Below are positions 25,106 through 33,408 of a stretch of 64,000 nucleotides of DNA, piece by piece (positions within the stretch are counted from its first letter, which is position 1; every line of letters starts with the position of its first letter). The DNA is from Nocardia suismassiliense (lineage in GTDB: Bacteria; Actinomycetota; Actinomycetes; Mycobacteriales; Mycobacteriaceae). The stretch lies in NCBI RefSeq assembly GCF_900269665.1, contig NZ_LT985361.1, positions 4,688,223 to 4,752,222 of the forward strand. Direction: 5' to 3'. The translations under genes were made by a program, and so were the position numbers. The notes beneath the pieces are model-generated. The model saw only the letters and a program-made list of their open reading frames with translations, had not been told where the DNA came from and ran no database searches.

Positions 25106-25756
25106 ATGGATGTACTCGATCGGGTGGGGCCGGGCCTATTGGATGTGGTCCGGCGAGACTTCGTCTGGCTGGCCTGGAACACCGTCTTGGCGTGGGTGCC
25201 AGTGGTGTTGGCGCTGTTGGTGTTTCGATGGCGGCGCAGTGATCGCAAGTTGTCCCGCTCGCCACTGTGGTGGGCGGGCGCCGTGCTGTTCGTGCTGTTC
25301 CTGCCCAACGCGCCCTACGTGGTCACCGACCTCGTGCACCTACGCGACGACATCCGCTTCCTCGGTGACGGCCCCGTGGTCACCACCGTGCTGCCCGTCT
25401 ACGCCACCTTCATCGCCTCCGGCTTCCTCGCCTACTACCTCGCCCTGGCCGAACTCGGCCGCTACCTCGACCACATCGGCCGAACCCGCTGGCGCGCCCC
25501 CATGACCCTCGGCCTGCACCTACTCTGCGCGATAGGCGTCTTCCTCGGCCGCTGGACCCGCCTCAACAGCTGGGAACCCGTCGTCCAGCCCCGCGGCACC
25601 TTCGAACGCATGGTCCTCGCCCTCACCTGGTCCTGGGCCCCCATCCTCATCGTGGCCACCTTCCTCGTCACCGCCGCCGGACATTTCGTGACCAAGGCCG
25701 TGGTCGAGACAGCGGTGGCCGATCTACGCCGCCTCCGCCGCCCTGCCGCCGCGTGA
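25106..25756 (+). CDS. DUF1361 membrane protein
   Basis: 216 residues with about six hydrophobic segments: WNTVLAWVPVVLALLVF, WWAGAVLFVLFLPNAPY, and others ending in APILIVATFLVTAAGHF. The FLPNAPYVVTDLVHL motif is the signature of DUF1361, an uncharacterised bacterial membrane family. The C-terminus is basic and cytoplasmic (RRLRRPAAA). Single-gene unit. Confidence 0.8.
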   Translation: MDVLDRVGPGLLDVVRRDFVWLAWNTVLAWVPVVLALLVFRWRRSDRKLSRSPLWWAGAVLFVLFLPNAPYVVTDLVHLRDDIRFLGDGPVVTTVLPVYATFIASGFLAYYLALAELGRYLDHIGRTRWRAPMTLGLHLLCAIGVFLGRWTRLNSWEPVVQPRGTFERMVLALTWSWAPILIVATFLVTAAGHFVTKAVVETAVADLRRLRRPAAA

Positions 25757-25864
25757 CCGGAACAGCCGCGCGCACAACGGTATTCGGCAGGCTATCGCTG
25801 CACCACGTGCCTGGCATCTTGCGGGAAAACCGAAGACTTGGAGAGCGCAGCGGGAAACTGCGGG

Positions 25865-26239
25865 CTACCCAGAACCGGGTGGCACTGTGAAGCAGAACGG
25901 ATGTCCCGACGGGTCGAGAAACACGCGCCAACGATCCGGCGCGGGCTGGAACTGCGCTTTGACCGCGCCGCAGTTGATCGCCGCCTCCTCGGCGACATCG
26001 AGATCGGTAACGAATAGATCCAGGTGCATCTGCTTGGGTATCCGATTACCGGGCCACTCCGGCGGTATGTGGTCCTCCACCCGTTCGACCGTCAGCGTCA
26101 CCCCCGATCCGCGCAGCACCACCAAATCGTCGGATTCGTACCGGACTTCGAAATCCAGCAACGCTTGATAGAACTGTGCGAGACGTCGAGCGTCCCGGCT
26201 GTCGAGCGCAATCGCACCGAACCTGGCTATCGCCGTCAT
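25865..26239 (-). CDS. VOC/glyoxalase-like protein
   Basis: 124 residues from an ATG at 26239 with GGGGAAG upstream. The first module is FGAIALDSRDARRLAQFYQ and the second is MHLDLFVTDLDVAEEAAINCGA, ending FLDPSGHPFCF. His66 region and the final F-x-L-D-P-x-G-H-P-F-C motif are typical of the actinobacterial glyoxalase-like subfamily. Resistance (bleomycin-binding type) or enzyme roles are both possible. Confidence 0.75.
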   Translation of the reverse strand: MTAIARFGAIALDSRDARRLAQFYQALLDFEVRYESDDLVVLRGSGVTLTVERVEDHIPPEWPGNRIPKQMHLDLFVTDLDVAEEAAINCGAVKAQFQPAPDRWRVFLDPSGHPFCFTVPPGSG

Positions 26240-26485
26240 GGCTTCCCCTCCCCGTGGTCCCGCCTGACACAGGACCGGTCTCCTACATAGATACCAGGCG
26301 ATCATGCTGCGTAGGCCGCTCGTCAACCCGAGCGATCTCAAACGACAGGGCCCACCGATTCCGGCGCACTTCTGACAGGCACCTCGACACGCCTTGCGGC
26401 TTGCCTCTCGAGACCCTTGGAGGGTCTCTACCGCAAGGCGCACCAAGGCGCTGAGGTTGAGCCTGGTGGCGCGAGTCGATGCCCG

Positions 26486-26680
26486 CTAGTCCGAGATGTC
26501 GAGTGCCTTGGCCGGGCAGGCGTCCACCGCCTCGCGCACGACCGTGAGACCACCGCTCGGGCTCGGATCGAGCAACCGCACCCTCCCGTCACCCTCGTCT
26601 TGATCGAACACCTCCGGTGCGATCAGCGCGCACATGCCCGATCCGATGCAGCGCTCCCGATCCGCCACAAGCCGTGTCAT
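26486..26680 (-). CDS. 3Fe-4S ferredoxin, P450 partner
   Basis: 64 residues. The cluster ligands are C-x5-C in ERCIGSGMCALIAPEVF and a later C-P in VDACPAKALDI, the pattern of single-cluster actinobacterial ferredoxins that feed electrons to P450s. The ATG at 26680 is preceded by GAAGGAG. It starts 25 bp downstream of the P450 stop in the same direction, so the two form an operon. No ferredoxin reductase lies nearby. Confidence 0.9.
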   Translation of the reverse strand: MTRLVADRERCIGSGMCALIAPEVFDQDEGDGRVRLLDPSPSGGLTVVREAVDACPAKALDISD

Positions 26681-26705
26681 CGTTATCTCCTTCGTACTCA
26701 ACGGT

Positions 26706-27932
26706 TTACGAGGCGGGCTGCGTCCACGTGACCGGCAATTCGTGCACGCCGTAGATGTTCATGTCGGTCCGCAGTTTCACCTCGTCCGCCGGGATGGCGA
26801 GCTCGAGGGTCGGGAAGCGCTGGAGCAGCCCGGCGAATCCGGCACGCATTTCGATACGAGCCAGCTGCTGGCCGAGGCAGGTGTGCACCCCGTGACCGAA
26901 GGACAGGTGACCGCGTGCCTTGCGATGGAGATCCAGGGTGTCGGGGTTGTCGAAGCGCTGTGGATCGTGATTGGCGGCCAGCAGTGAGACGACGACGGTC
27001 GATCCCTTGCGGATCGTTTCACCGCCCAGTTCGATGTCCTCGGTGGCGTAGCGATAGAAGATGTCGGCGATGGACAGGTAGCGCAGGAGTTCCTCGACGG
27101 CATCGGGCACCAGCTCCGGATCGGCCCGCAGCTCGGCCAGCTGGCCCGGGTGCTCGAGCAGCGCGAAAGTGCCGAGCGCCAACATGTTCGCGGTGGTTTC
27201 GTGGCCCGCGAGCAGCAGCAGGAACGCGATGCCGGTGAGTTCATCGATGGAGAGTTCGTCGTTGCGGGCCAGGTCGGACAGGATGTCGTCGCCGGGTTCG
27301 GCGCGTTTGGCCGTGACCAGCTGGGCGAGGTAGCCCATCATCGCGCCGTACGCTCCCATCTTCTCCTCCAGCGACTGGTCCTTGACCAGGAACTTGGCGG
27401 AGTTGACCTGGAAGGTCTCCCGGTCCGTGTAAGGGACGCCGAGCATTTCGCAGATCACCAGCGACGGCACCGGCAGCGCGAACTCCTTGACCAGATCGAC
27501 CGGCGGGGTCAGTTTCGCCATCTCCGCCAACTGCTGCTCGGCAATCTCGATGATGTGCTCTTCGAGCTGCTTCATCCGCCGAACCGTGAAGGTGCCGGTG
27601 AGCATGCGCCGCAGCCGGGTGTGATCCGGCGGGTCCATCGCGATGAACAGACCCGGAATCTGCGGAGACGGTTCAGTAGCTGCGGGCATGCCGGGGGTCT
27701 CGTACGGCACATGCATGATGCCCAGATCCTGCCGCGAGCTGAACCGGGTATCGGCCATGAGCTGGCGGACCGCGTCGTAACCGGTGACGAACCAGCCTTC
27801 GTGCCCGTCGGGAAAGATCAGCGGACAGACCGGGCTGGCCGCACGCATCCGGCTGATCTCGCTGGGCGGATCGAAGGGGCCGGCATCGCGCGCCGTGGGG
27901 AGACCGTTCGGGATCGAAACCGGTTGAGTCAT
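26706..27932 (-). CDS. Cytochrome P450 (CYP105-like)
   Basis: 408 residues from the ATG at 27932 (AAGGAAAA upstream). The I-helix oxygen-binding motif is LLAGHETTAN. The ExxR pair is in EELLRY, and the heme-binding loop is FGHGVHTCLGQQLAR with the axial cysteine. The N-terminus lacks a membrane anchor, so it is a soluble bacterial P450. The downstream ferredoxin supplies electrons. It is divergent from the PLP enzyme at 28105 with a palindrome in the intergenic region. The substrate is unknown. Confidence 0.9.
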   Translation of the reverse strand: MTQPVSIPNGLPTARDAGPFDPPSEISRMRAASPVCPLIFPDGHEGWFVTGYDAVRQLMADTRFSSRQDLGIMHVPYETPGMPAATEPSPQIPGLFIAMDPPDHTRLRRMLTGTFTVRRMKQLEEHIIEIAEQQLAEMAKLTPPVDLVKEFALPVPSLVICEMLGVPYTDRETFQVNSAKFLVKDQSLEEKMGAYGAMMGYLAQLVTAKRAEPGDDILSDLARNDELSIDELTGIAFLLLLAGHETTANMLALGTFALLEHPGQLAELRADPELVPDAVEELLRYLSIADIFYRYATEDIELGGETIRKGSTVVVSLLAANHDPQRFDNPDTLDLHRKARGHLSFGHGVHTCLGQQLARIEMRAGFAGLLQRFPTLELAIPADEVKLRTDMNIYGVHELPVTWTQPAS

Positions 27933-28057
27933 CAGGTTTTCCTTTCGTGGCTGTTGTGCTGACCACGGTCGCGGAACGACCTGACATATGGCTGTCACGG
28001 CGCTGATACGGCCTCCTGGGCGGCGTCAGCGCCACGAATCAGACTGTGAATCTAAAT

Positions 28058-28074
28058 CTAGACTGCTAGTCTAG
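28058..28074. promoter_or_regulatory. Operator-like palindrome in the P450/PLP divergent region
   Basis: CTAGACT-GCT-AGTCTAG is a 17-bp element with perfect 7-bp arms, 30 bp upstream of the PLP gene start and about 125 bp upstream of the P450 start. The YheO-type regulator encoded in the operon or another repressor could bind here. Symmetry is seen; the binder is inferred. Confidence 0.5.
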
Positions 28075-28104
28075 GACCACTTGGACCGAAGAAGGATTGA
28101 GACT

Positions 28105-29277
28105 GTGACCGACACGCCCATCACCGATGCGTTCCTGTACGACCGGTCCGGCCACCGTTACGACCTCGCGGACCCCCGCTGGCGCGGTGACGACGGCACC
28201 GCACTGGCGATGAGCGCGCTGCCGGGCCTCACGCCCGACCAGATCGTCACCTCGGAACGGTCGCTGTGGCGCTATCAAGCGGCGATCCCGGTCGACGCAC
28301 GCCACCGGGTGAGCCTGGGCGAGGGCTGCACCCCGATGGTGCCGATGGACTGGGCGGGCCGGCGCGTGCACTTCAAGCTCGAATGGTTCAACCCGACCTC
28401 GAGTTTCAAGGACCGCGGCGTGGCGGTAATGGTCTCGCACCTGCGCGGCCAAGGCGCGGACCACGTGCTCGAGGACAGCTCCGGCAACGGCGGCTCCTCG
28501 GTCGCGGCCTACAGTGCCGCCGCAGGGATCCGAGCCAAGATCATCGTGCCCGAGTCGACCTCGGCCGCAAAAATTCTGCAGGTGCGCGCGTACGGCGCCC
28601 AGATCGAACTCGTCGCGGGCACTCGTGAGGAGGTTTCGCAGGAGGCGATCCGCCAGTCCGAACAGATCAGGTACGCCAGCCACAACTGGCACCCATTCTT
28701 CCTGCAGGGCACCAAAACCGTGGCCTACGAGATGTGGGAAGACCTCGGGTTCCAGGCTCCCGACAACGTAGTGCTCGTCGCCGGCGCGGGCAGCAACGTC
28801 CTGGGTTGCGACATCGCGTTCAGCGAGTTGCTCGGCGCGGGGCAGATCGTGCACCGGCCGCGCCTGTTCGTCGGCCAGCCCCAGCACTGGGCGACCATTG
28901 CCGACACGGTCAACGGTCTCGACCCCGCCGATCGTGCACCCCGCGTTCCCACCATCGCCGAGGGCGCCGCGATCGCCGATCCGGTCCGCCTGCCCGAGGC
29001 GGTCGACGCGATCCGCCGCTCCGGTGGCGCGGCCGTCGCGGTCTCCGAGGAGATGATCCGGAAAGCGGTGCGCAAGCTCGCCTCTCGTGGCCTCTACGCC
29101 GAACCCACCAGCTGCGTCGCCGCCGCGGCGCTGGATCACTTCATCGCCGAGGGCGCCATCGGCGCGAACGAGACCACCGTGGTCGTGCTCACCGGCGCGG
29201 GGACCAAGTCGTCGGAAAAAATGGCGGGCATCTTCGACGACGACCGCACGGATCAAGCACAAGGGGCGCGTGCATGA
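28105..29277 (+). CDS. PLP-dependent lyase, threonine synthase-like
   Basis: 390 residues from the GTG at 28105 with GAAGGA eight bases upstream. Fold type II PLP enzyme: the cofactor lysine is K102 in TSSFKDRG, the phosphate/substrate loop is SSGNGGSSVAAY, and AGAGSNVLG holds a phosphate-binding glycine cluster. The closest look is threonine synthase or cysteate/diaminopropionate-lyase-like, but the specific reaction is not certain. The stop overlaps the ATG of the YheO-type regulator by four bases (ATGA), and RidA follows, so the operon probably breaks down an amino acid through an enamine intermediate that RidA clears. Confidence 0.8.
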   Translation: MTDTPITDAFLYDRSGHRYDLADPRWRGDDGTALAMSALPGLTPDQIVTSERSLWRYQAAIPVDARHRVSLGEGCTPMVPMDWAGRRVHFKLEWFNPTSSFKDRGVAVMVSHLRGQGADHVLEDSSGNGGSSVAAYSAAAGIRAKIIVPESTSAAKILQVRAYGAQIELVAGTREEVSQEAIRQSEQIRYASHNWHPFFLQGTKTVAYEMWEDLGFQAPDNVVLVAGAGSNVLGCDIAFSELLGAGQIVHRPRLFVGQPQHWATIADTVNGLDPADRAPRVPTIAEGAAIADPVRLPEAVDAIRRSGGAAVAVSEEMIRKAVRKLASRGLYAEPTSCVAAAALDHFIAEGAIGANETTVVVLTGAGTKSSEKMAGIFDDDRTDQAQGARA

Positions 29278-29930
29278 GCGACGACGATGCGAGCCGCAAT
29301 GACCTTGCCGAAGAAGACGAGCACCTCCTGGCCGAGGCGGAAAAGATCGCGGGTGCGATCGGACGGATGTTTCCCGGACTGTGCGAGGTCGTGCTCCACG
29401 ATCTCCGTAATCCGCAGCACGCTATCCGCGCCATCGAGAACAACCTGTCGGGCCGGCAGGTGGGGGATTCGGCTACCGAGCTCGGGCTGGCGCGCATCGC
29501 CGACCCCGACTACCCGAGCGTGATCCAGAACTACCCCAACCAATTCCCCGACGGACGACCGGTCAAGAGCACCTCGATCGGCATCAAGAACAGGCAAGGA
29601 CTATACGTCGCGGCGCTGTGCCTGAACCTGGACGTCTCCTCGTTGTCACCGCTGACCCGCACCCTGGCCAACCTCGTCGCCACCGAGGTAGCGCACAGCG
29701 GCGAAGTCCTCGAGACACTGCGCGACCGGACCGCCCGCGAGCTGCGCGAGACCATCGAGACGTTCGCCGCGGCCCGCGCACACACCCCGCGGAGTCTGCC
29801 CGCCGACGCCAAACGCGAACTGGCCAAACAACTTCGCCGCGACGGCTACTTCGAATCCAGCGGCTCCGCGCAAACCATCGCCGACCTGCTCGGCGTCTCC
29901 CGCGCCAGCGTCTACAACTACTCCAAGTAA
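29274..29930 (+). CDS. YheO/DauR-type transcriptional regulator
   Basis: 218 residues. The N-terminal PAS-like YheO domain (about 20-130) shows MFPGLCEVVLHDLRNPQHAI and ENNLSGRQVGDSATELGL. The C-terminal HTH (about 170-218) ends in QTIADLLGVSRASVYNYSK, as in DauR, the D-arginine-utilisation repressor of Pseudomonas. Its coding sequence is coupled to the PLP enzyme by a four-base overlap. It probably controls this operon in response to an amino acid. Confidence 0.85.
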   Translation: MSDDDASRNDLAEEDEHLLAEAEKIAGAIGRMFPGLCEVVLHDLRNPQHAIRAIENNLSGRQVGDSATELGLARIADPDYPSVIQNYPNQFPDGRPVKSTSIGIKNRQGLYVAALCLNLDVSSLSPLTRTLANLVATEVAHSGEVLETLRDRTARELRETIETFAAARAHTPRSLPADAKRELAKQLRRDGYFESSGSAQTIADLLGVSRASVYNYSK

Positions 29931-29945
29931 AGGACCGCACCGGAC

Positions 29946-30338
29946 ATGACCACCGCCGGCATCCAGCTACGCAACAGTCCCGATCTGCGACCACCAGCCG
30001 GGCACTACTCGCACATCGCCATACACGGCGGGCTCGCCTACATCTCCGGGCAGCTACCGGTCGATGAAGCCGGAAACAGCTCGGCCGGACAACCTTTCGA
30101 CGTCCAGGCCCGGCAAGTCCTCGACAACCTCGACCGATGCCTGGCTGCCGCCGGTACCGACCGGACCCGGCTGGTGTCGGTCTCGGTGCACGTCACCGAC
30201 CTCGCGGCTTGGCCCGCCTTCGACACGATCTATGCCGCGTGGCTCGGGCCGCACCGCCCGGCTCGGATCGTGGTGGGCGCCAGCGCATTGCACTACGACT
30301 CGGCCATCGAGATCCACGCCATCGCCGCCCTCCCGTAA
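29946..30338 (+). CDS. ridA: RidA-family enamine/imine deaminase
   Basis: 130 residues with the YjgF/RidA pattern: GLAYISGQLPVD near the N-terminus, VLDNLDRCLAAAG, and the C-terminal RPARIVVGASALHYDSAIEI, in which the arginine of RPAR is the residue needed to deaminate 2-aminoacrylate-type intermediates in active members. The terminal Glu of IEIHAIA is also conserved. The gene starts 15 bp after the regulator, in the same operon as a PLP enzyme that could produce such an intermediate. Confidence 0.9.
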   Translation: MTTAGIQLRNSPDLRPPAGHYSHIAIHGGLAYISGQLPVDEAGNSSAGQPFDVQARQVLDNLDRCLAAAGTDRTRLVSVSVHVTDLAAWPAFDTIYAAWLGPHRPARIVVGASALHYDSAIEIHAIAALP

Positions 30339-30364
30339 TGGCAAGGCGAGCAAGGAAATTCGAA

Positions 30365-31327
30365 TCACGCTGATATCCACCCGCGATAAGCATCCAGATC
30401 GACATTGCCACCACAGATGACGGTGACGACATGACGCCCGGCGAAACGGCCCGGATCTTCGAGGACGGCGGCGACACCGAGCGCGGCGGAGGGTTCGACC
30501 ACCAAACCCGTTTGCTCCCACAGCATTCGAACGCCCGCGACGATCGATGACTCCCGAACCAGCACAGCGTCGTCCGCCACCGCGAGGAGGTCGTCCAAGA
30601 CAGCCGGGATAGGATACCGACCGGCCACCCCGTCGGCGATGGTGGCATACGACTCGGTGGTGATCACCCGCCGCGCATGCCACGAGCGGGTCATCGCCGG
30701 TGCACCGGCTGGCTGCACACAAATCACCTCGACACCGGGTGTCAGCGACTTCATGACGTAACCGATGCCGGTGGCCATCGCCCCGCCACCCAGCGCGATC
30801 AGCACCGCATCGAACGGGTCCTTCGTACTCGCCAACTCGAGCCCGATCGTCGCGGCGCCCTCACAGGTCTCCAGGTCCAGACTGTCCTCGACCAGCCGAA
30901 TCCCGCGTGCCTGCGCGATACGCACCGCCTGCTCGCGGGCCATCTCGAAATCGCCGTCCACCACCATCAATTCGGCACCCAGCGCACGGATCCGATCGAG
31001 CTTGGCCGCAGGCGCCCGCCGCGACGCCACCACGGTCACCCGCAGTCCACGACTGCGACCGGACCACGCCAGCGCCTGCCCGAGGTTGCCCGCGCTGGCC
31101 CACACCACCGCCGTCCGGTCCTGCTCGGTCAACAGACTGGAGACGAGCTCGGTCCCGCGAGCCTTGAAGCTGCGCACCGGATTCGCCGTCTCCAGCTTGA
31201 TGCTCACCGTGCAGCCGAGCCGACGCCCCAGCGCATCGCATCGGTACATCGGCGTATTCAGAAAGATCGGATCGATCACGCGGCGGGCCGCACGAATCCG
31301 GTCCAGATCAAGCCGCGTCTCGAGCAC
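30365..31327 (-). CDS. Serine/threonine dehydratase-like PLP enzyme
   Basis: About 320 residues from a GTG at 31327; the frame is open further to 31519, and the true start is not clear. Type II PLP fold: cofactor lysine in PVRSFKARGTE (about residue 55), SAGNLGQALAW substrate loop, GGGAMATG phosphate-binding glycines, and the EPSAALGVAA segment near the end. These are typical of threonine dehydratases without a C-terminal ACT domain. It converges on the RidA gene (27 bp between stops). Such enzymes release 2-aminoacrylate or 2-aminocrotonate, which RidA hydrolyses, so a functional link is plausible. No strong ribosome binding site stands before 31327. Confidence 0.8.
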   Translation of the reverse strand: MLETRLDLDRIRAARRVIDPIFLNTPMYRCDALGRRLGCTVSIKLETANPVRSFKARGTELVSSLLTEQDRTAVVWASAGNLGQALAWSGRSRGLRVTVVASRRAPAAKLDRIRALGAELMVVDGDFEMAREQAVRIAQARGIRLVEDSLDLETCEGAATIGLELASTKDPFDAVLIALGGGAMATGIGYVMKSLTPGVEVICVQPAGAPAMTRSWHARRVITTESYATIADGVAGRYPIPAVLDDLLAVADDAVLVRESSIVAGVRMLWEQTGLVVEPSAALGVAAVLEDPGRFAGRHVVTVICGGNVDLDAYRGWISA

Positions 31328-31508
31328 AGCACGACGATACCCAGCGGCATGCACCCACAACGTTTCCAACGGCGGATTGCACGGGAGACAGAGGCGCCTG
31401 GCTTGCGGATGGGCCAGTTTGAACGCCCGCGTCAACCCATGGAACATCCACGCCAGAAGCGGGCTTACCAATGTCCCGGTTCGTGCATTCCTCCTAGCGT
31501 CCTCGTTC

Positions 31509-32342
31509 ATGAAAACCATCAGTGACTACGCGTTTCCGATCCGATCCGACATCCGAGTGCGGCAAGGCGATCTGGGTCGGGACGGCACCGTGAGCACGGT
31601 AGGGATGGCCCGCTGGCTGGAGGACGCCCGGATACGACTGGAACTGCCGCAATTCGAACGGCTCGTCACGGCCGGTGAATTCGGCCCCTACCAAATCATT
31701 TTCGTCGGCCAAAGCGTCGAACGGCTCGCCCCCGCCCGCCGCACGGACACCGATATCGAAGTGCACACCGATATCCGTCGCATCGGGCGGTCCTCGTTCA
31801 CCTACGGACATGCGGTGTTCGCCGGCGGCAACAGGGTGGGCAGCGGTAGCGCTACGGTCGTGCTGTTCGGCACCGCGGGACCACTCGCCCTTCCCGACGA
31901 ATTGATCGCCGATCTCACCGCTCTGGCCGGCCCGGATTCCAGCGACACGGTCGCAGACCGTCCGAAGTCCGAACGCCGGCAGCGCAACCACTACCCGTAT
32001 TCCGCTCCGCTGCGTGCCCGGATCAGCGACGTCGACATCAATCAGCACGTCAATTTCATCGCACTGGCCACCTGGTACGACGAGGCGGTCGCGGCATTCA
32101 CGGCCGCGGCACTCGACCTCGACGGACTGGTGCCCGACCTGTCACCGTCGTCCTATCGCATCGACTACGTCGGCGAGGTCACCTATCCCGGAGAATACGA
32201 AATCGGCGTCCTGGTCACCGCTTTCGATGCCGACTCCGTCCATTACGAGCTCGGCATCTTTCTCGGCAGCACCTGTCTGGGCGTAGCCGAGGCGATCGGC
32301 CCGCGCGGCGAACTGCGCGCCAAGTCGTTAGGTCCTCGCTGA
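31509..32342 (+). CDS. Two-domain hotdog acyl-CoA thioesterase
   Basis: 277 residues with two hotdog units. The first has QGDLGRDGTVSTVGMARWLEDARI, the central-helix region; the second has RISDVDINQHVNFIALATWYDEA, in which Asp and Asn/His of DINQHVN are the usual thioesterase signature. It should hydrolyse acyl-CoA or acyl-ACP. The ATG at 31509 has no clear ribosome binding site. Divergent from the dehydratase. The 3' end overlaps the convergent AraC gene by 15 bases. Confidence 0.8.
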   Translation: MKTISDYAFPIRSDIRVRQGDLGRDGTVSTVGMARWLEDARIRLELPQFERLVTAGEFGPYQIIFVGQSVERLAPARRTDTDIEVHTDIRRIGRSSFTYGHAVFAGGNRVGSGSATVVLFGTAGPLALPDELIADLTALAGPDSSDTVADRPKSERRQRNHYPYSAPLRARISDVDINQHVNFIALATWYDEAVAAFTAAALDLDGLVPDLSPSSYRIDYVGEVTYPGEYEIGVLVTAFDADSVHYELGIFLGSTCLGVAEAIGPRGELRAKSLGPR

Positions 32343-33302
32343 GCGGGCGTACTCGGCGGGTGTCTGGCCGTAGCGTTTCTTGAACGCTCGGATGAAATGG
32401 CTGCTGTCGGCAAATTGCCAGTACGCGGCGAGCTCCGCGACTGTCGGGCGGTGCGACGGGGCGGAAAGGGCGCGCCGCGCCTGTGCCAGCCTGCGGTCGC
32501 GGATGTAGCCGGTCACCGGTTCACCCGCCAGGGTGAACGCTCGTTGCAGAGTACGCACGGAGACATGGAGTTCCCGGGCCAGCATCGCCGGAGACAGCTC
32601 GGGATCAGCGAGCCGACCATCCGCCAAGACTTTCGCCGCCTGGACGAGCGCGGGCCGCAACCCCGGCTCTTTGTCGTCGAACCGACCCGTCGTCACCGCC
32701 CTGGCCAGTTCGAGCATGGCACTGTGCGCGGCGTGCACACCGCTCGGGCCGAGGTCGGCCACGGTGGCGTGCACCATGTTCGTATGCGCCATCAGCAGGC
32801 GCATCTCCGCCGAGTCCGCCGCCTCGGTGACGCTCCGGTTCCGCAGTCGCGGCGCGAGCACTGCGGAAGGGAGCGTGAGAATCCTGACCGTGGTCTCCGG
32901 CGCCGCCCCGAAATGCAACGGCGGGCCGTGCCGCAGCAGGAACTGCCCGGCCGCGACGGTGTATTCGTCGCGATCGGCCGACGCACCCAAAGTCCAAGTG
33001 CCACGGCGCACTATATAAATCCGCACCTGGTCGTCGTAGCCGTACGGTGTACCTGCCGTGCGGATGACGGACGCGCTGTCGAGATCGGTGACAGCCACGT
33101 CGCGCAGTTTCGCGACGCGGCTTCTGACCCGGAAATCGCCGGTGGTCACCGGACTGAAAGTCGGCAGCGGAAAGCCGTCACCGACCTGTGTCTGCCACCC
33201 GTGCCGGAAGGCCTCGAAACCGTGCGATACGGCACCCGGGCCGGTCGAATCCACGACGAAAACCCCACGCGAGGCGGCGAAGTCCGCTCCAGTACTGTCC
33301 AT
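32328..33302 (-). CDS. AraC-family transcriptional regulator
   Basis: 324 residues from the ATG at 33302 (GTG at 33317 possible). The N-terminal half is an AraC-binding-like domain of the type seen in FeaR/OruR relatives. The C-terminal half has two helix-turn-helices: MLARELHVSVRTLQRAFTLAGE and AAYWQFADSSHFIRAFKKRYGQTPAEYAR. It is convergent with the thioesterase gene and overlaps it slightly; which of the two neighbouring genes it controls is not evident. Confidence 0.85.
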   Translation of the reverse strand: MDSTGADFAASRGVFVVDSTGPGAVSHGFEAFRHGWQTQVGDGFPLPTFSPVTTGDFRVRSRVAKLRDVAVTDLDSASVIRTAGTPYGYDDQVRIYIVRRGTWTLGASADRDEYTVAAGQFLLRHGPPLHFGAAPETTVRILTLPSAVLAPRLRNRSVTEAADSAEMRLLMAHTNMVHATVADLGPSGVHAAHSAMLELARAVTTGRFDDKEPGLRPALVQAAKVLADGRLADPELSPAMLARELHVSVRTLQRAFTLAGEPVTGYIRDRRLAQARRALSAPSHRPTVAELAAYWQFADSSHFIRAFKKRYGQTPAEYARSART

Positions 33303-33408
33303 CGCCGGCCGATCCACTCCGCGTTCGTTCTCGGACCCCCGCCGCGCCCATATTTTCCCGCGGCAGGGGCCGAGTCAAACTACCTTTATGGCGCCGCTTC
33401 CAGCGCAA

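Noticed and set aside
28066..29262. 398-codon minus-strand ORF opposite the PLP enzyme
   Set aside because: Antisense shadow; the plus-strand frame has the PLP lysine and glycine loops and proper operon overlaps.
31465..31488. Seven-codon leader peptide after a perfect AGGAGG, upstream of the dehydratase
   Set aside because: The spacing to the ATG is only one base and the peptide has no attenuator-like codon run, so it is probably chance.
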